In this document: positions 1 through 7,776 of the stretch, one piece after another | Numbering within the stretch: position 1 is the stretch's first letter | Layout of the letters: the number at the start of each line of letters is the position of its first letter | From: Histomonas meleagridis | Lineage: Eukaryota > Parabasalia > Tritrichomonadida > Dientamoebidae | NCBI GenBank assembly: GCA_020186115.1 | Contig: WSYJ01000149.1 | Location: forward strand, 1,240,001 to 1,304,000 | Length of the DNA stretch: 64,000 nt | Reading direction: 5' to 3' | Notes under the pieces: model-generated | Told to the model about the DNA's origin: nothing | Databases searched by the model: none | Seen by the model: the letters and a program-made list of their open reading frames with translations, nothing else | Position numbers and translations under genes: made by a program

Positions 1-1
1 C

Positions 2-49
2 GTGGGTTCTGGCAGTGAGCAAAATATTGCTTCCCTTCTTCAGGATTGA
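2..49 (+). CDS. 3' end of an unidentified gene (partial)
   Basis: An open frame enters from the left edge and ends at TGA (47-49), giving about 15 residues (VGSGSEQNIASLLQD). The base composition is much less AT-rich than the following intergenic DNA, which is why I read it as the tail of a coding region. Too little is present to identify the protein. Confidence 0.4.
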   Translation: MGSGSEQNIASLLQD

Positions 50-150
50 GCCACTATGCATTTTTTTCCCCTAATTAAAAATATAAGTCATAGCAAACAA
101 AATAAAACATTTATTTTTCTAGAAGTATGTTCTGTGGGTTAATAAAATAT

Positions 151-399
151 TTATGATTTATCCGCATTATCTGAGAAATCGTCTATTTCATCCAGAAGTT
201 TTTGTATCATTTCCTGATTGACTGATGACGAAGAGCTAGAGTCATCAATAGCTATTGCTTTAACTTCGTTCTGTTGTAATAATGTTGAAGTATCTCTTAC
301 TGGTTCATCTTTATTAACAAACTCACCAATGTCAATTTCTTTTGCTTGTTCAACTTTGGGTTCATCTGCCTGTCTAAAACATGAGCAAAAACAACCCAT
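151..399 (-). CDS. small MGC-type putative myristoylated/palmitoylated protein
   Basis: An 82-residue protein if started at the ATG at 399. That start gives the N-terminus MGCFCSCF: Gly2 followed by Cys3, Cys5 and Cys7, the classic pattern for N-myristoylation plus S-palmitoylation, which would anchor the protein to the cytosolic face of membranes. An upstream in-frame start at 435 would add 12 residues and bury this motif, so I prefer 399. The rest is acidic and low complexity, with a run of six serines and a DEIDDF segment near the C-terminus; no catalytic domain is visible. It lies convergent to the gene fragment at the left edge. Function unknown; the lipidation is inferred from the motif only. 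Confidence 0.55.
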   Translation of the reverse strand: MGCFCSCFRQADEPKVEQAKEIDIGEFVNKDEPVRDTSTLLQQNEVKAIAIDDSSSSSSVNQEMIQKLLDEIDDFSDNADKS

Positions 400-572
400 T
401 AAAGTTTTAACGTTTAGCTCCACAATTAACAGCACATGCCAATTTTTTCACAGCCGATAAATTTTTGAGAAAATGAAATATTTTCCACAACTACAATTTG
501 CATTTAATCTTAATGACAATTAACCAAAAATAACAATTTATATAAGCTTTTAAAGAAAATAAATATTTACTA

Positions 573-1799
573 TTAATGAAATCTCTCAATCATCATTATC
601 ATATCAATCATTTTCACTTCATTCTCTGGAAAATAATTAATTCCAATCAATCCTGGTATTTTATCTCTGTTTTTTGTCCAATTTTCTCTTATAAAATCAT
701 AAACAATTCTAAATTTATCCTCTCCCAATTTCTCTTTACATTCATCCTCCAACTTCTTTTTTCTTGCTGCAATATTCATTTGTATTGTTGGAACAAGTTG
801 CTGAGGAGGCAATTTGGAAAGAGACGACTTTACAATCTCGGCAAACCGTAAACCGTCGTTGTTAATTTTTCTGAAGCTTTGTCGCATCAAATCGTTTGCG
901 ATGTTCGGATTGTCTCTTATCCACGAAGGGACATCTTGTTGCTCTATCTCACTATTAGTTGATTGCTTAGACGCTTGTGTGCTTTGTTGTGAATCTGTTC
1001 CTGAAACTTTTTGTTGGAATTTTTTGAGAGCATTTTGAATGATTGGATATTGAAGAATTTGACGACATGTCGGTCTAAGAATAGGATTCTTGTTTAAGGT
1101 CTTGAGAAGAATATCTGTGAGTTGTTTAGAATACTTAGAAAATGATTTTCGTGGAAGTGATTGATATTGAATGTTATTGAAGAGGTCTTCCCGGGATTTT
1201 CCGGTAAAGGCATGTTTACCAGTCATAAGCTCAAAAAGTACACACCCAGCAGCCCAGACATCTGCCGGATATCCATATGGTTTCCCTTTGATTATTTCAG
1301 GCGCCATAAAATATGGTGTCCCTATTATTGTTTTGGCAAGATCTGTTTTACCTATTTCACGAGAAATGCCAAAATCACCGATTTTAACAAAGCCGTTCTT
1401 AAAAAGAAAAATATTAGCAATCTTGATATCTCGATGAAGAATATTTTGTGAGTGAATGTATTCCAAACCAAATATAAGTTGTGAAAAAATTTGAAGTATT
1501 TTTGCTTCCGTAAGTTTATTTGTATCAACATAATGTGATAAATCACTAGCATCTGCATACTCTAAAACAATACAAAATTCATGATCATTCTTTTGAAATG
1601 AATCGAGATACTCAATAACATTAGGATGTTGGAGTTTTTTGAGATATTCTGCTTCATTTTCTGCACTTGCACGAGTTTTTGCATCTTTGGTACGAATTGT
1701 CTTGATAACAACATACTTGCCATCTCTTTTGTCATTTGCTAAAACAACAGAACCATAACTCCCTTTTCCGATATCTTTAATAACTTTGTAATTTTCCAT
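573..1799 (-). CDS. NEK-like serine/threonine protein kinase
   Basis: A 408-residue protein with an N-terminal protein kinase domain (about residues 1-260). Visible motifs: glycine loop GKGSYGSVV, the VAIK-type lysine in YVVIKTI, catalytic loop HRDIKIANI, DFGIS, and activation-segment end GTPYFMAPE. All catalytic residues are present, so it should be active. The short spacing, the LQHPNVIEYLDSF segment and the GTPYFMAPEI signature resemble NIMA-related (NEK) kinases, a group expanded in flagellated protists and linked to cilia and cell cycle. The C-terminal 130 residues are polar and unassigned. It is divergently transcribed from the gene at 1830 with only 30 bp between the two ATGs, and that gap holds an AACGACCGTTTAA element, so the pair probably shares a promoter. 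Confidence 0.85.
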   Translation of the reverse strand: MENYKVIKDIGKGSYGSVVLANDKRDGKYVVIKTIRTKDAKTRASAENEAEYLKKLQHPNVIEYLDSFQKNDHEFCIVLEYADASDLSHYVDTNKLTEAKILQIFSQLIFGLEYIHSQNILHRDIKIANIFLFKNGFVKIGDFGISREIGKTDLAKTIIGTPYFMAPEIIKGKPYGYPADVWAAGCVLFELMTGKHAFTGKSREDLFNNIQYQSLPRKSFSKYSKQLTDILLKTLNKNPILRPTCRQILQYPIIQNALKKFQQKVSGTDSQQSTQASKQSTNSEIEQQDVPSWIRDNPNIANDLMRQSFRKINNDGLRFAEIVKSSLSKLPPQQLVPTIQMNIAARKKKLEDECKEKLGEDKFRIVYDFIRENWTKNRDKIPGLIGINYFPENEVKMIDMIMMIERFH

Positions 1800-1829
1800 T
1801 CGTTACATTATAACGACCGTTTAATATCC
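1800..1829. promoter_or_regulatory. 30-bp divergent promoter with Myb-like (M3-related) core
   Basis: The whole space between two divergent start codons is 30 bp and contains AACGACCGTTTAA. Its reverse complement carries AAACGGTCG, the AACGG core of the trichomonad M3/Myb recognition element, though not a full consensus match. Both genes must have extremely short 5' leaders. Confidence 0.45.
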
Positions 1830-2297
1830 ATGTCAACAAAAGAAACATCTTATTCACTTAATGAAAATACAGAGAATGAATATTGGTCTGCCAAAGGAGT
1901 TTGGGTAATAGATAATTTCCCTAGCCAAAATTATTCTGCATGTTCACAAAATTTTTCTTTATCAAAAGATTTTTATTTCTATTTTTCTTTTTTAAACCCA
2001 TTTAGCCGAAATGAATTAAATGTAAATGTAGTTGTGATGTTTTCTAAGATTTCAAAAGATTATCCAATGATCTTAACAATGAACTTGATAAATAGTGACG
2101 ATCCAAAATTGAACTTAAAACAAACAAAAAAAGTGATTTTTACACCTCAAGCGCTCAGGAGCTATATCGAATTTCCAATTTCTTGGAATGATCTCATTAA
2201 ACAAAATGGATACGTAGAAGAAACAACAGGAAGATTAAGGATAGAATTCGAATTCCTCCACGTTGCATTTCTTCCTCAGGTTCCAATCGAAATATGA
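1830..2297 (+). CDS. hypothetical protein, possible MATH-like beta-sandwich
   Basis: A 155-residue protein starting at the only sensible ATG right after the shared 30-bp promoter. The opening KGVWVIDNFP followed by alternating hydrophobic strands (FYFYFSFLNPFS, VNVVVMFSKI) and a closing LRIEFEFLHV resembles the strand order of a MATH/TRAF-like beta sandwich, but key family residues are not clear enough to be certain. No signal peptide or membrane segment. A fragment around 31,860-32,100 shows a loosely similar segment (GFLNPYDMSIMMSIYL), which may be a decayed relative. Function unknown. Confidence 0.5.
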   Translation: MSTKETSYSLNENTENEYWSAKGVWVIDNFPSQNYSACSQNFSLSKDFYFYFSFLNPFSRNELNVNVVVMFSKISKDYPMILTMNLINSDDPKLNLKQTKKVIFTPQALRSYIEFPISWNDLIKQNGYVEETTGRLRIEFEFLHVAFLPQVPIEI

Positions 2298-2645
2298 TAA
2301 TTTGTATTTAAAATTGCTATTTTTTTTAATTTTGTTATTTTTTTGAAATTGTCATTACTTTGTAAAAAAAATATAAATACGCAAAAAACACCAGCATATT
2401 GGAAAAAAACAAAAAATTGCAACAGATTTTGAAGTTGAAATAATTTAATCATTAATTATTGTTTTAAACTCTAAATTAATATTATTTCGATTCCAATCTT
2501 TTGACAATAAATGTGCACATCTTAACCGCACTAAGTGCAACATTAAGCTGCTTTGGTGCTTTATTTTTTTTGTGCAAAACAATTTTTTTTGACTATTATA
2601 GTTGACACTTTTGTAGAAAATTTGCGTCACTTTTTCAGAAAAACG
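2298..2645. other. intergenic region
   Basis: AT-rich spacer between the MATH-like gene and the R-SNARE gene. Apart from the initiator element near 2627 I see no gene. A minus-strand open frame at 2445-2630 has no coding character. Confidence 0.6.
2627..2633 (+). promoter_or_regulatory. initiator (Inr) element TCACTTT
   Basis: Matches the trichomonad Inr consensus TCA(+1)YWW. If A at 2629 is the start site, the 5' leader before the ATG at 2646 is 17 nt, within the short range typical of trichomonad mRNAs. It supports 2646 rather than 2553 as the translation start. Confidence 0.65.
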
Positions 2646-3362
2646 ATGACGAACTGCGTATTCATTGCTGTTTACAACGGGAAAAAAGCATTAGCTGTTC
2701 ATACCCCAGTGATGGGGAACTACGATCAGCTTTATCTTAACATTTATAACAATGGAATAAAAACTCCATTATTATTCCGTCAAGCTAATAATTCATTGAT
2801 CGGTATACTTCACGACGACAGCGATTTCAATGTTATGCTTGTAACAACTGGTGGGCAAATGAATGAAAAAATTATGGGTGATTTTCTTAAATCAATACAT
2901 GGAAAATTTTTATCACAATATGCTGCACAATGGAAAACAGCTGAGCACTTAGAATTCCAAGATGCATTTAAGCCATACTTTGAAGAAATTCAGCGGCAAA
3001 TTGAAAGAGGAACGAGAGCTAAAATATCACAAATCAAGTCTGATCTCGACGACACAGTTGTTAAAATGAAAGATAACTTTAAAGAAGCTATTCTTCGCGG
3101 CGAAGTTATTGAAGAATTAGATGAAGATGCACAAATTGTAGAAAATAAGTCAAAAGAATTCAATACACAATCAACCAAACTGAAGAAGTACTTTTGGTGG
3201 AATCGCTTTAAGTGGTGGCTTCTTGTTGGTGTTCTTGCGCTTGTTGTTTTATATTTAGTATTAGTTCTTGGCTGTGGCGGATTTGATCTCAAACCTCGAT
3301 GTCGTTCATCACCATCTGTGAAACCAACTCCAACACCTGCACCAGTTCCAGAACCAGAGTAA
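2646..3362 (+). CDS. longin-type R-SNARE (VAMP7-like)
   Basis: A 238-residue vesicle SNARE. The N-terminal 110 residues (MTNCVFIAVYNGKKALAV onward) have the alternating strand/helix look of a longin domain. The SNARE motif follows (about residues 135-200): LDDTVVKMKDNFKEAILRGEVIEEL, with the conserved zero-layer Arg in LRGE, ending in a basic/aromatic KKYFWWNRFKWW juxtamembrane stretch. One membrane segment (WWLLVGVLALVVLYLVLVLG) anchors it. It should act on endosomal/lysosomal or secretory vesicles in membrane fusion. Oddity: some 30 residues follow the membrane span, ending in a Pro-rich PTPTPAPVPEPE tail, whereas most VAMPs end at or just after the anchor. Start chosen at 2646 because of the Inr 17 nt upstream and because the longin domain begins there. 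Confidence 0.85.
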   Translation: MTNCVFIAVYNGKKALAVHTPVMGNYDQLYLNIYNNGIKTPLLFRQANNSLIGILHDDSDFNVMLVTTGGQMNEKIMGDFLKSIHGKFLSQYAAQWKTAEHLEFQDAFKPYFEEIQRQIERGTRAKISQIKSDLDDTVVKMKDNFKEAILRGEVIEELDEDAQIVENKSKEFNTQSTKLKKYFWWNRFKWWLLVGVLALVVLYLVLVLGCGGFDLKPRCRSSPSVKPTPTPAPVPEPE

Positions 3363-3517
3363 AATTAATTTTTTTTTTCTTTATTTTGGATTCAATGAAT
3401 TATATCGGTTTTTTTTTAATTTTGATTGGAATGTATTCAATTCCCTATTCAAATGATCAAGTTTGTTTCAAAAAGTGGTTCAGTGAAGTTGGCCCCTTAA
3501 AAGTGGCAGAATTCTAA

Positions 3518-4048
3518 ATGGCAAGAAGACCAAAGAAAGGTGGTGAACCAGACTTAACTGGCACACGTTCAGAAGGCTATCTCCTTACACTTCAGAAGGA
3601 TTTACAAGATATCAGAGAAATGGAAAAGGTTCAAAATCTTAAAATGACATTTCCAGATCCTTCTGATATCACTCATTTCATCATTGATATCGGTATCACA
3701 TCAGGTATTTACAAGGGTGGTCACTTCAAATTCGACTTTAAGATTCCACCTGGCTTCAGAGCTGAAAAGCCTATTGTACGTATTTTAACAAAGATTTGGC
3801 ATCCAAACATCATGGAACCCAAGGATGGAGGTGAAATTTGTTTGAGTGTTCTTCGTAAAGAATATCGTCCAGCAAACCCACTTCGTATTATCGTTGATGG
3901 TTTGGTGTTCCTTTTCATTCAACCAAATCCAAACGATCCTCTTAACATTCCAGCTGCACAACAAATGTTGACTAACCTTCCAGGTTTCAAGGCAAAAGTT
4001 GAAGAATATATGCAAGAAGTTGCTGAGATGGAAGATGAAGATGAGTGA
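3518..4048 (+). CDS. ubiquitin-like-conjugating enzyme E2, UBC12/UBE2M-like
   Basis: A 176-residue E2 enzyme. The core UBC fold is complete: WHPNI (HPN motif), then GEICLSVLRKEY with the catalytic Cys in CLSVL, then GLVFLFIQPNPNDPLN and AAQQML. The C(L)S/NVLR context and the QPNPNDPLN segment are closest in my recollection to the NEDD8-conjugating E2s (UBC12/UBE2M and UBE2F) rather than ordinary ubiquitin E2s. The N-terminal basic extension (MARRPKKGG) could correspond to the E1-docking tail of UBC12. The C-terminus is acidic (EMEDEDE). Expected role: transfer of NEDD8 to cullins, in cytosol and nucleus. I see no Inr immediately upstream; the ATG is preceded by a CCCCTTAAAAG stretch. Confidence 0.8.
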   Translation: MARRPKKGGEPDLTGTRSEGYLLTLQKDLQDIREMEKVQNLKMTFPDPSDITHFIIDIGITSGIYKGGHFKFDFKIPPGFRAEKPIVRILTKIWHPNIMEPKDGGEICLSVLRKEYRPANPLRIIVDGLVFLFIQPNPNDPLNIPAAQQMLTNLPGFKAKVEEYMQEVAEMEDEDE

Positions 4049-4507
4049 GATTGGTAAAGCCTTAATATTACAAATTATTTTTTTTGATTTGTTGATTCTC
4101 TTCATCAATTTAGATTTTCTGCATTTTCAGAAGGTTACGGAAAAGTTGCAAACGGTTACGACAAAACGATAAACGGTTGAATTGATTTTAACGGTTTCTT
4201 AAAATATTGGTTTTGCAAAACTCTTATAATAATTGTGATGCTAATTTAAATATTTTTTAATGCTAAAAGTATCTGTTTCAAATATTAATATATAATACCA
4301 CAATTGTTCATGTGATTTTTAGTATTGCTGATCAACAAAGCAAAATAAGAAAATGTAGTTGTAGGAACATCATTAAGTTATATAAATGCAGACGATATTA
4401 ATTTTGTGGATTAATTCATAAATATATTGAAACTCCACACGAATTATGCAACAATTCATTGAGAGTAAACATCAGAAAAAGTTTCTCACCCATTATGTCG
4501 ACCGTTT
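4049..4507. other. intergenic region with clustered Myb-type sites
   Basis: No gene seen. Its first part holds three AACGGTT elements (4151, 4172, 4190); its end carries CAGAAAAAGT... and CCGTTT directly before the ATG of ankyrin locus A. The segment AAACATCAGAAAAA near 4467 recurs upstream of locus B near 52527. Confidence 0.5.
4151..4197 (+). promoter_or_regulatory. cluster of three M3-like (Myb recognition) elements
   Basis: AACGGTTA (4151-4158), AACGGTTG (4172-4179) and AACGGTTT (4190-4197) each fit the trichomonad M3 consensus as I recall it, [AGT][AG]C[GC]G[TC]T[ATG]. Spacing is 21 and 18 bp, about two helical turns each. A related GGTTACGG lies at 4133. They sit 100 bp after the E2 gene and about 310 bp before locus A. 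Confidence 0.4.
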
Positions 4508-5794
4508 ATGCTAATGGATGAAACAAAAAAAAGGAAAAATAAAAAACAAAAAGTATCAGAAATGTTTTACTTATTGGAAATAGAACAACTCATTTATAGT
4601 TTAAATTCTGATAACATCATAGAAATTGTTGAATCATTAATACAAAAATATGATCCAAAAATAACATATTCTTTTAATGTAATAATTTGTCAATTAATTT
4701 ATTCATTTTTTTTAAGAAAATCTATTAGTGTTGATCTTATCATTCAATATCTTCAAATTATTAAATCTAAAGAAAATACTAATATTATTATTAGTAAATA
4801 TTCATGTGATGATGATATATTTGAAATATTTACTAAAATTCTTTATGATATCAGCTCACATGAATCGAGTTATCTTCTAGAAATGCTAATTGAACAAAAT
4901 GTTATTGATAAAAGTATTATAAAATATCATTTTTCAAGGGAAGGATTTTATGATTCTGATATGTACCAGAATAAAGTTTCATATTTTGCTCATTATTTGT
5001 CAAATGAAGAATTTAATAAAATTAAATCGAATGAATTTAATGATAATTTTTTTAAAACTATTGAAACCCTTAAAAAGAATGATTGGGAGCTTCATAAAAA
5101 ATTAATCAAAGAAGGAGTTAATCCAAGTGAAATTTTAAAAATCATTCGAAATGATGAAATTGAAAAACTTCAAGATATTTCATCACAAAATAATTTTGAT
5201 TTTAATCAATTTATTAAACCATCACTTTATGAAAGATGTTCATTTATTAATAAACGTAATGTTTCATTAATTGATTATGCAGCATTTTTTGGATCTATTA
5301 AATGTTTTAAATATTTAATGTTAAATGGTGCAAATGTAAGAAATACATGTATATATGCAATTGCAGGTGGAAATGAAGAAATCATTCATTTATGTGAACA
5401 AAAACATTCATCATTTAAAAATTCATATAAAACATCAATTATATTTCATCGAAATGAAATTTTTCATTATCTTTATGAAAATAAAATTGAAGATATTAGT
5501 TTAGAAGAATTAGGAATGATATGCATTTTATATTATAATTATGAAATTTTGTCATTTTTAATTGATGAAGGGATGAAAATTGATATAGATTTTATAAATA
5601 CTTCAGCAAAAATTGGAAATTTATATCTTGTTAAATATTTTCTTACAAAAAAGAATATTCCAATCAATCTTTTGATTGATTCATCGTATTCTGGAAATTA
5701 TGAACTTGTGAGATATATTATTGAACAAAATGGTATCGATATTAACTATATAGACACTTGTTTTTGTTTTTTAGTTATTGTTATATCAATTTGA
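4508..5794 (+). CDS. ankyrin locus A, 5' ORF (DUF3447-type ankyrin protein)
   Basis: A 428-residue ORF. The N-terminal 200 residues are helical with no named enzyme domain; from about residue 185 (NDWELHKKLIKEGVNPSEI) the sequence is strongly shared with loci B and C: IIRNDEIEKLQDISSQ, SLYERCSF, LIDYAAFFGSIKCFKYL, YAIAGGNEEIIHLCEQ. These are ankyrin-type helical repeats of the kind trichomonad genomes carry in large families. The ORF breaks off inside an ankyrin repeat after NGIDIN, and twelve further in-family ankyrin cassettes follow (next feature), so the listed stop is probably not the biological end. The ATG at 4508 directly follows ACCGTTT, a reverse Myb-core. Likely a protein-interaction scaffold; partner unknown. 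Confidence 0.75.
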   Translation: MLMDETKKRKNKKQKVSEMFYLLEIEQLIYSLNSDNIIEIVESLIQKYDPKITYSFNVIICQLIYSFFLRKSISVDLIIQYLQIIKSKENTNIIISKYSCDDDIFEIFTKILYDISSHESSYLLEMLIEQNVIDKSIIKYHFSREGFYDSDMYQNKVSYFAHYLSNEEFNKIKSNEFNDNFFKTIETLKKNDWELHKKLIKEGVNPSEILKIIRNDEIEKLQDISSQNNFDFNQFIKPSLYERCSFINKRNVSLIDYAAFFGSIKCFKYLMLNGANVRNTCIYAIAGGNEEIIHLCEQKHSSFKNSYKTSIIFHRNEIFHYLYENKIEDISLEELGMICILYYNYEILSFLIDEGMKIDIDFINTSAKIGNLYLVKYFLTKKNIPINLLIDSSYSGNYELVRYIIEQNGIDINYIDTCFCFLVIVISI

Positions 5795-7733
5795 TGTTAT
5801 AAAATTTTATTTGGAGTATGTAAATATTATTTCAAACAGCTTTTACAATTGTATGTTCAAGAGGTTATTTTGATATTGCGAAATTGTTTGTTGAAATGGG
5901 TATTGATATAAACTCAATAAATATTCTTTTAAAATATTTCAGAAATTTGGAGTTGATTTTTTGAATATTATACGCCTCTTTGTTTTGCTTGTTTAAATAA
6001 TCATGTTGATATTGCTCAGTTATTACTTGAACAAAAAGATATTGATATAAACATAAAAAATGTTTTTTGTTTTGATTGAAAAATGTTATTATAAAATTAT
6101 TGGAATTTTTTGAATTTATTTAATACTATTCTTTCAGAAGTATGTGAAAACGGATATCTAATTAATGTTGATATTGTTCGTTTACTTGTTGAACATGGAA
6201 TTGATTTAAACTCAATAAATATTCATATAAATTATTTAATATTTTAAATCTGTTTTTGGATTTTTATTAATAATTTTAAAACATCTTTGTTATTAGCATA
6301 TCAAAATAATCATTTCGAAGTTTTTAAATACCTTGTTCATCAAAAAGCTTTAGATGTGAATATTAAATGTATTCTTTTGTTTTGTTAGATGTTTGTTTTA
6401 ATGATTGAAATTTTTAATCGAACATTTGGATTTTATATAATATGTTTAAAACAATACTTATTTATGCAACTGAAAATAATGATATAGAAATAGTTAAATT
6501 ACTTCTTAAACGAAAAAGAATTGATATTAATGCTAAAGATATTTTTTTGTTTTATTTGATATTTTTTATGATAATTTAATATTTTATAATTATATATGAA
6601 AACCTTTCAATTTATTTAATACTGCGCTTATAACTGCAGTTGAAAATGGTTATGTAAAGATATTCAAATTACTTCTTAAGGATAAAAGAATTGATGTTAA
6701 TGCTAAATGTGTTTTTTTATTTTATAAAATATTTAAATTTTTTGCTTCTTATTTCAAAATAATATTTGGAATTTTTTTAAATCATTTAATACAGCACTAA
6801 TTTCAGCATCAATGATAGGTAAAATAAAAATAGTTAAATTGCTTCTTAAACAAAAAAGCATTGATATTAATATCAAAAACATTTATATAATTTATTTGAT
6901 ATTTATATTAATAATTTAGTATTTCAAAACAATATTTGGAAATTTTTTAATTTATTTGAAACTGTGTTAATGTCTGCATCTTTTAAAGGTCAGTTAGAAA
7001 CAGTTAAATTACTTCTTAAGCAAAACGAAATTGATATCAATGCTAAAAATATCTCTAAATTTTATTTAATCTTTGTATTAATAATTTACTATTTAAAAAT
7101 AATATTTGGAAATTGTTTAAATTAGTTGAAAATGCATTTATTTTAGCATCTTATGCTGATCACTCTGAAATCGTTAAAAAACTTCTTGAACAAAAAGAAA
7201 TTGATATAAATGCTAAAAATATTTATTTGTTTTGTTTAATATCTATTTTAAATCAATAAAATTCCAAAATAACATTTGGAGATTGTTTAAATTATATGAA
7301 ACAGCACTTATGTTAGCATCTGGAAATGGGTGCACTGAAGTAGTTAAATTACTTCTTGAACAAGATGGAATTGAGATAAATGCTAAAGATATTCATTTGT
7401 TTAATCTGAAATTTATTTTAATCGTATAATTTTTCATAATAATATTTGGAAATTCTTTAATTTATTTAATACATCACTTATATTAGCTGCTTATTATGGT
7501 CATCAGGAAATAGTTAAATTACTTCTTGAACAAAAAGGAATTGATATTAATGCTAAAGATATTTATTCATTTTATTCATAATTTATTTGAATAAATTTGG
7601 ATTTCAAAATAATATTTGGAAATTATTTTAATTGTTTAAAACAGCATATTCATATTCAACTCGATATGAAAACATCAACAAACTCATGAACCTCTATTGC
7701 ACGAAAACGTTTCAAAAATGCATCATAAATTAG
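5795..7733 (+). repeat. ankyrin locus A cassette array, exact 170-bp period
   Basis: Twelve single ankyrin repeats begin (codon for the T of TALxxA) at 5836, 5972, 6125, 6281, 6451, 6621, 6791, 6961, 7131, 7301, 7471 and 7641. From 6281 on, the step is exactly 170 bp eight times: about 102 bp coding for 34 residues plus a 68-bp AT-rich spacer. Every cassette is stop-free in its own frame and reads as a good ankyrin repeat (e.g. TSLILAAYYGHQEIVKLLLE). Spacers share AATAATATTTGGAAATT in their 3' half. Because 170 is not divisible by 3, successive cassettes lie in rotating frames. The last cassette runs to its own TAG at 7731-7733. It may be the rest of the gene starting at 4508, read after spacer removal, or a decayed array. 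Confidence 0.8.
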
Positions 7734-7776
7734 TTTAATATTATTATAATAAATAAAAAAAATTTTAGATAAATTT

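Noticed and set aside
2553-2645. N-terminal extension of the R-SNARE from 2553
   Set aside because: The Inr at 2627 lies inside it, and the longin domain starts at the ATG at 2646.
5795-7733. Interpreting the 170-bp array as satellite DNA or CRISPR
   Set aside because: The conserved part of each unit encodes ankyrin repeats with codon-level constraint, and the units are not identical repeats with unique spacers as in CRISPR.
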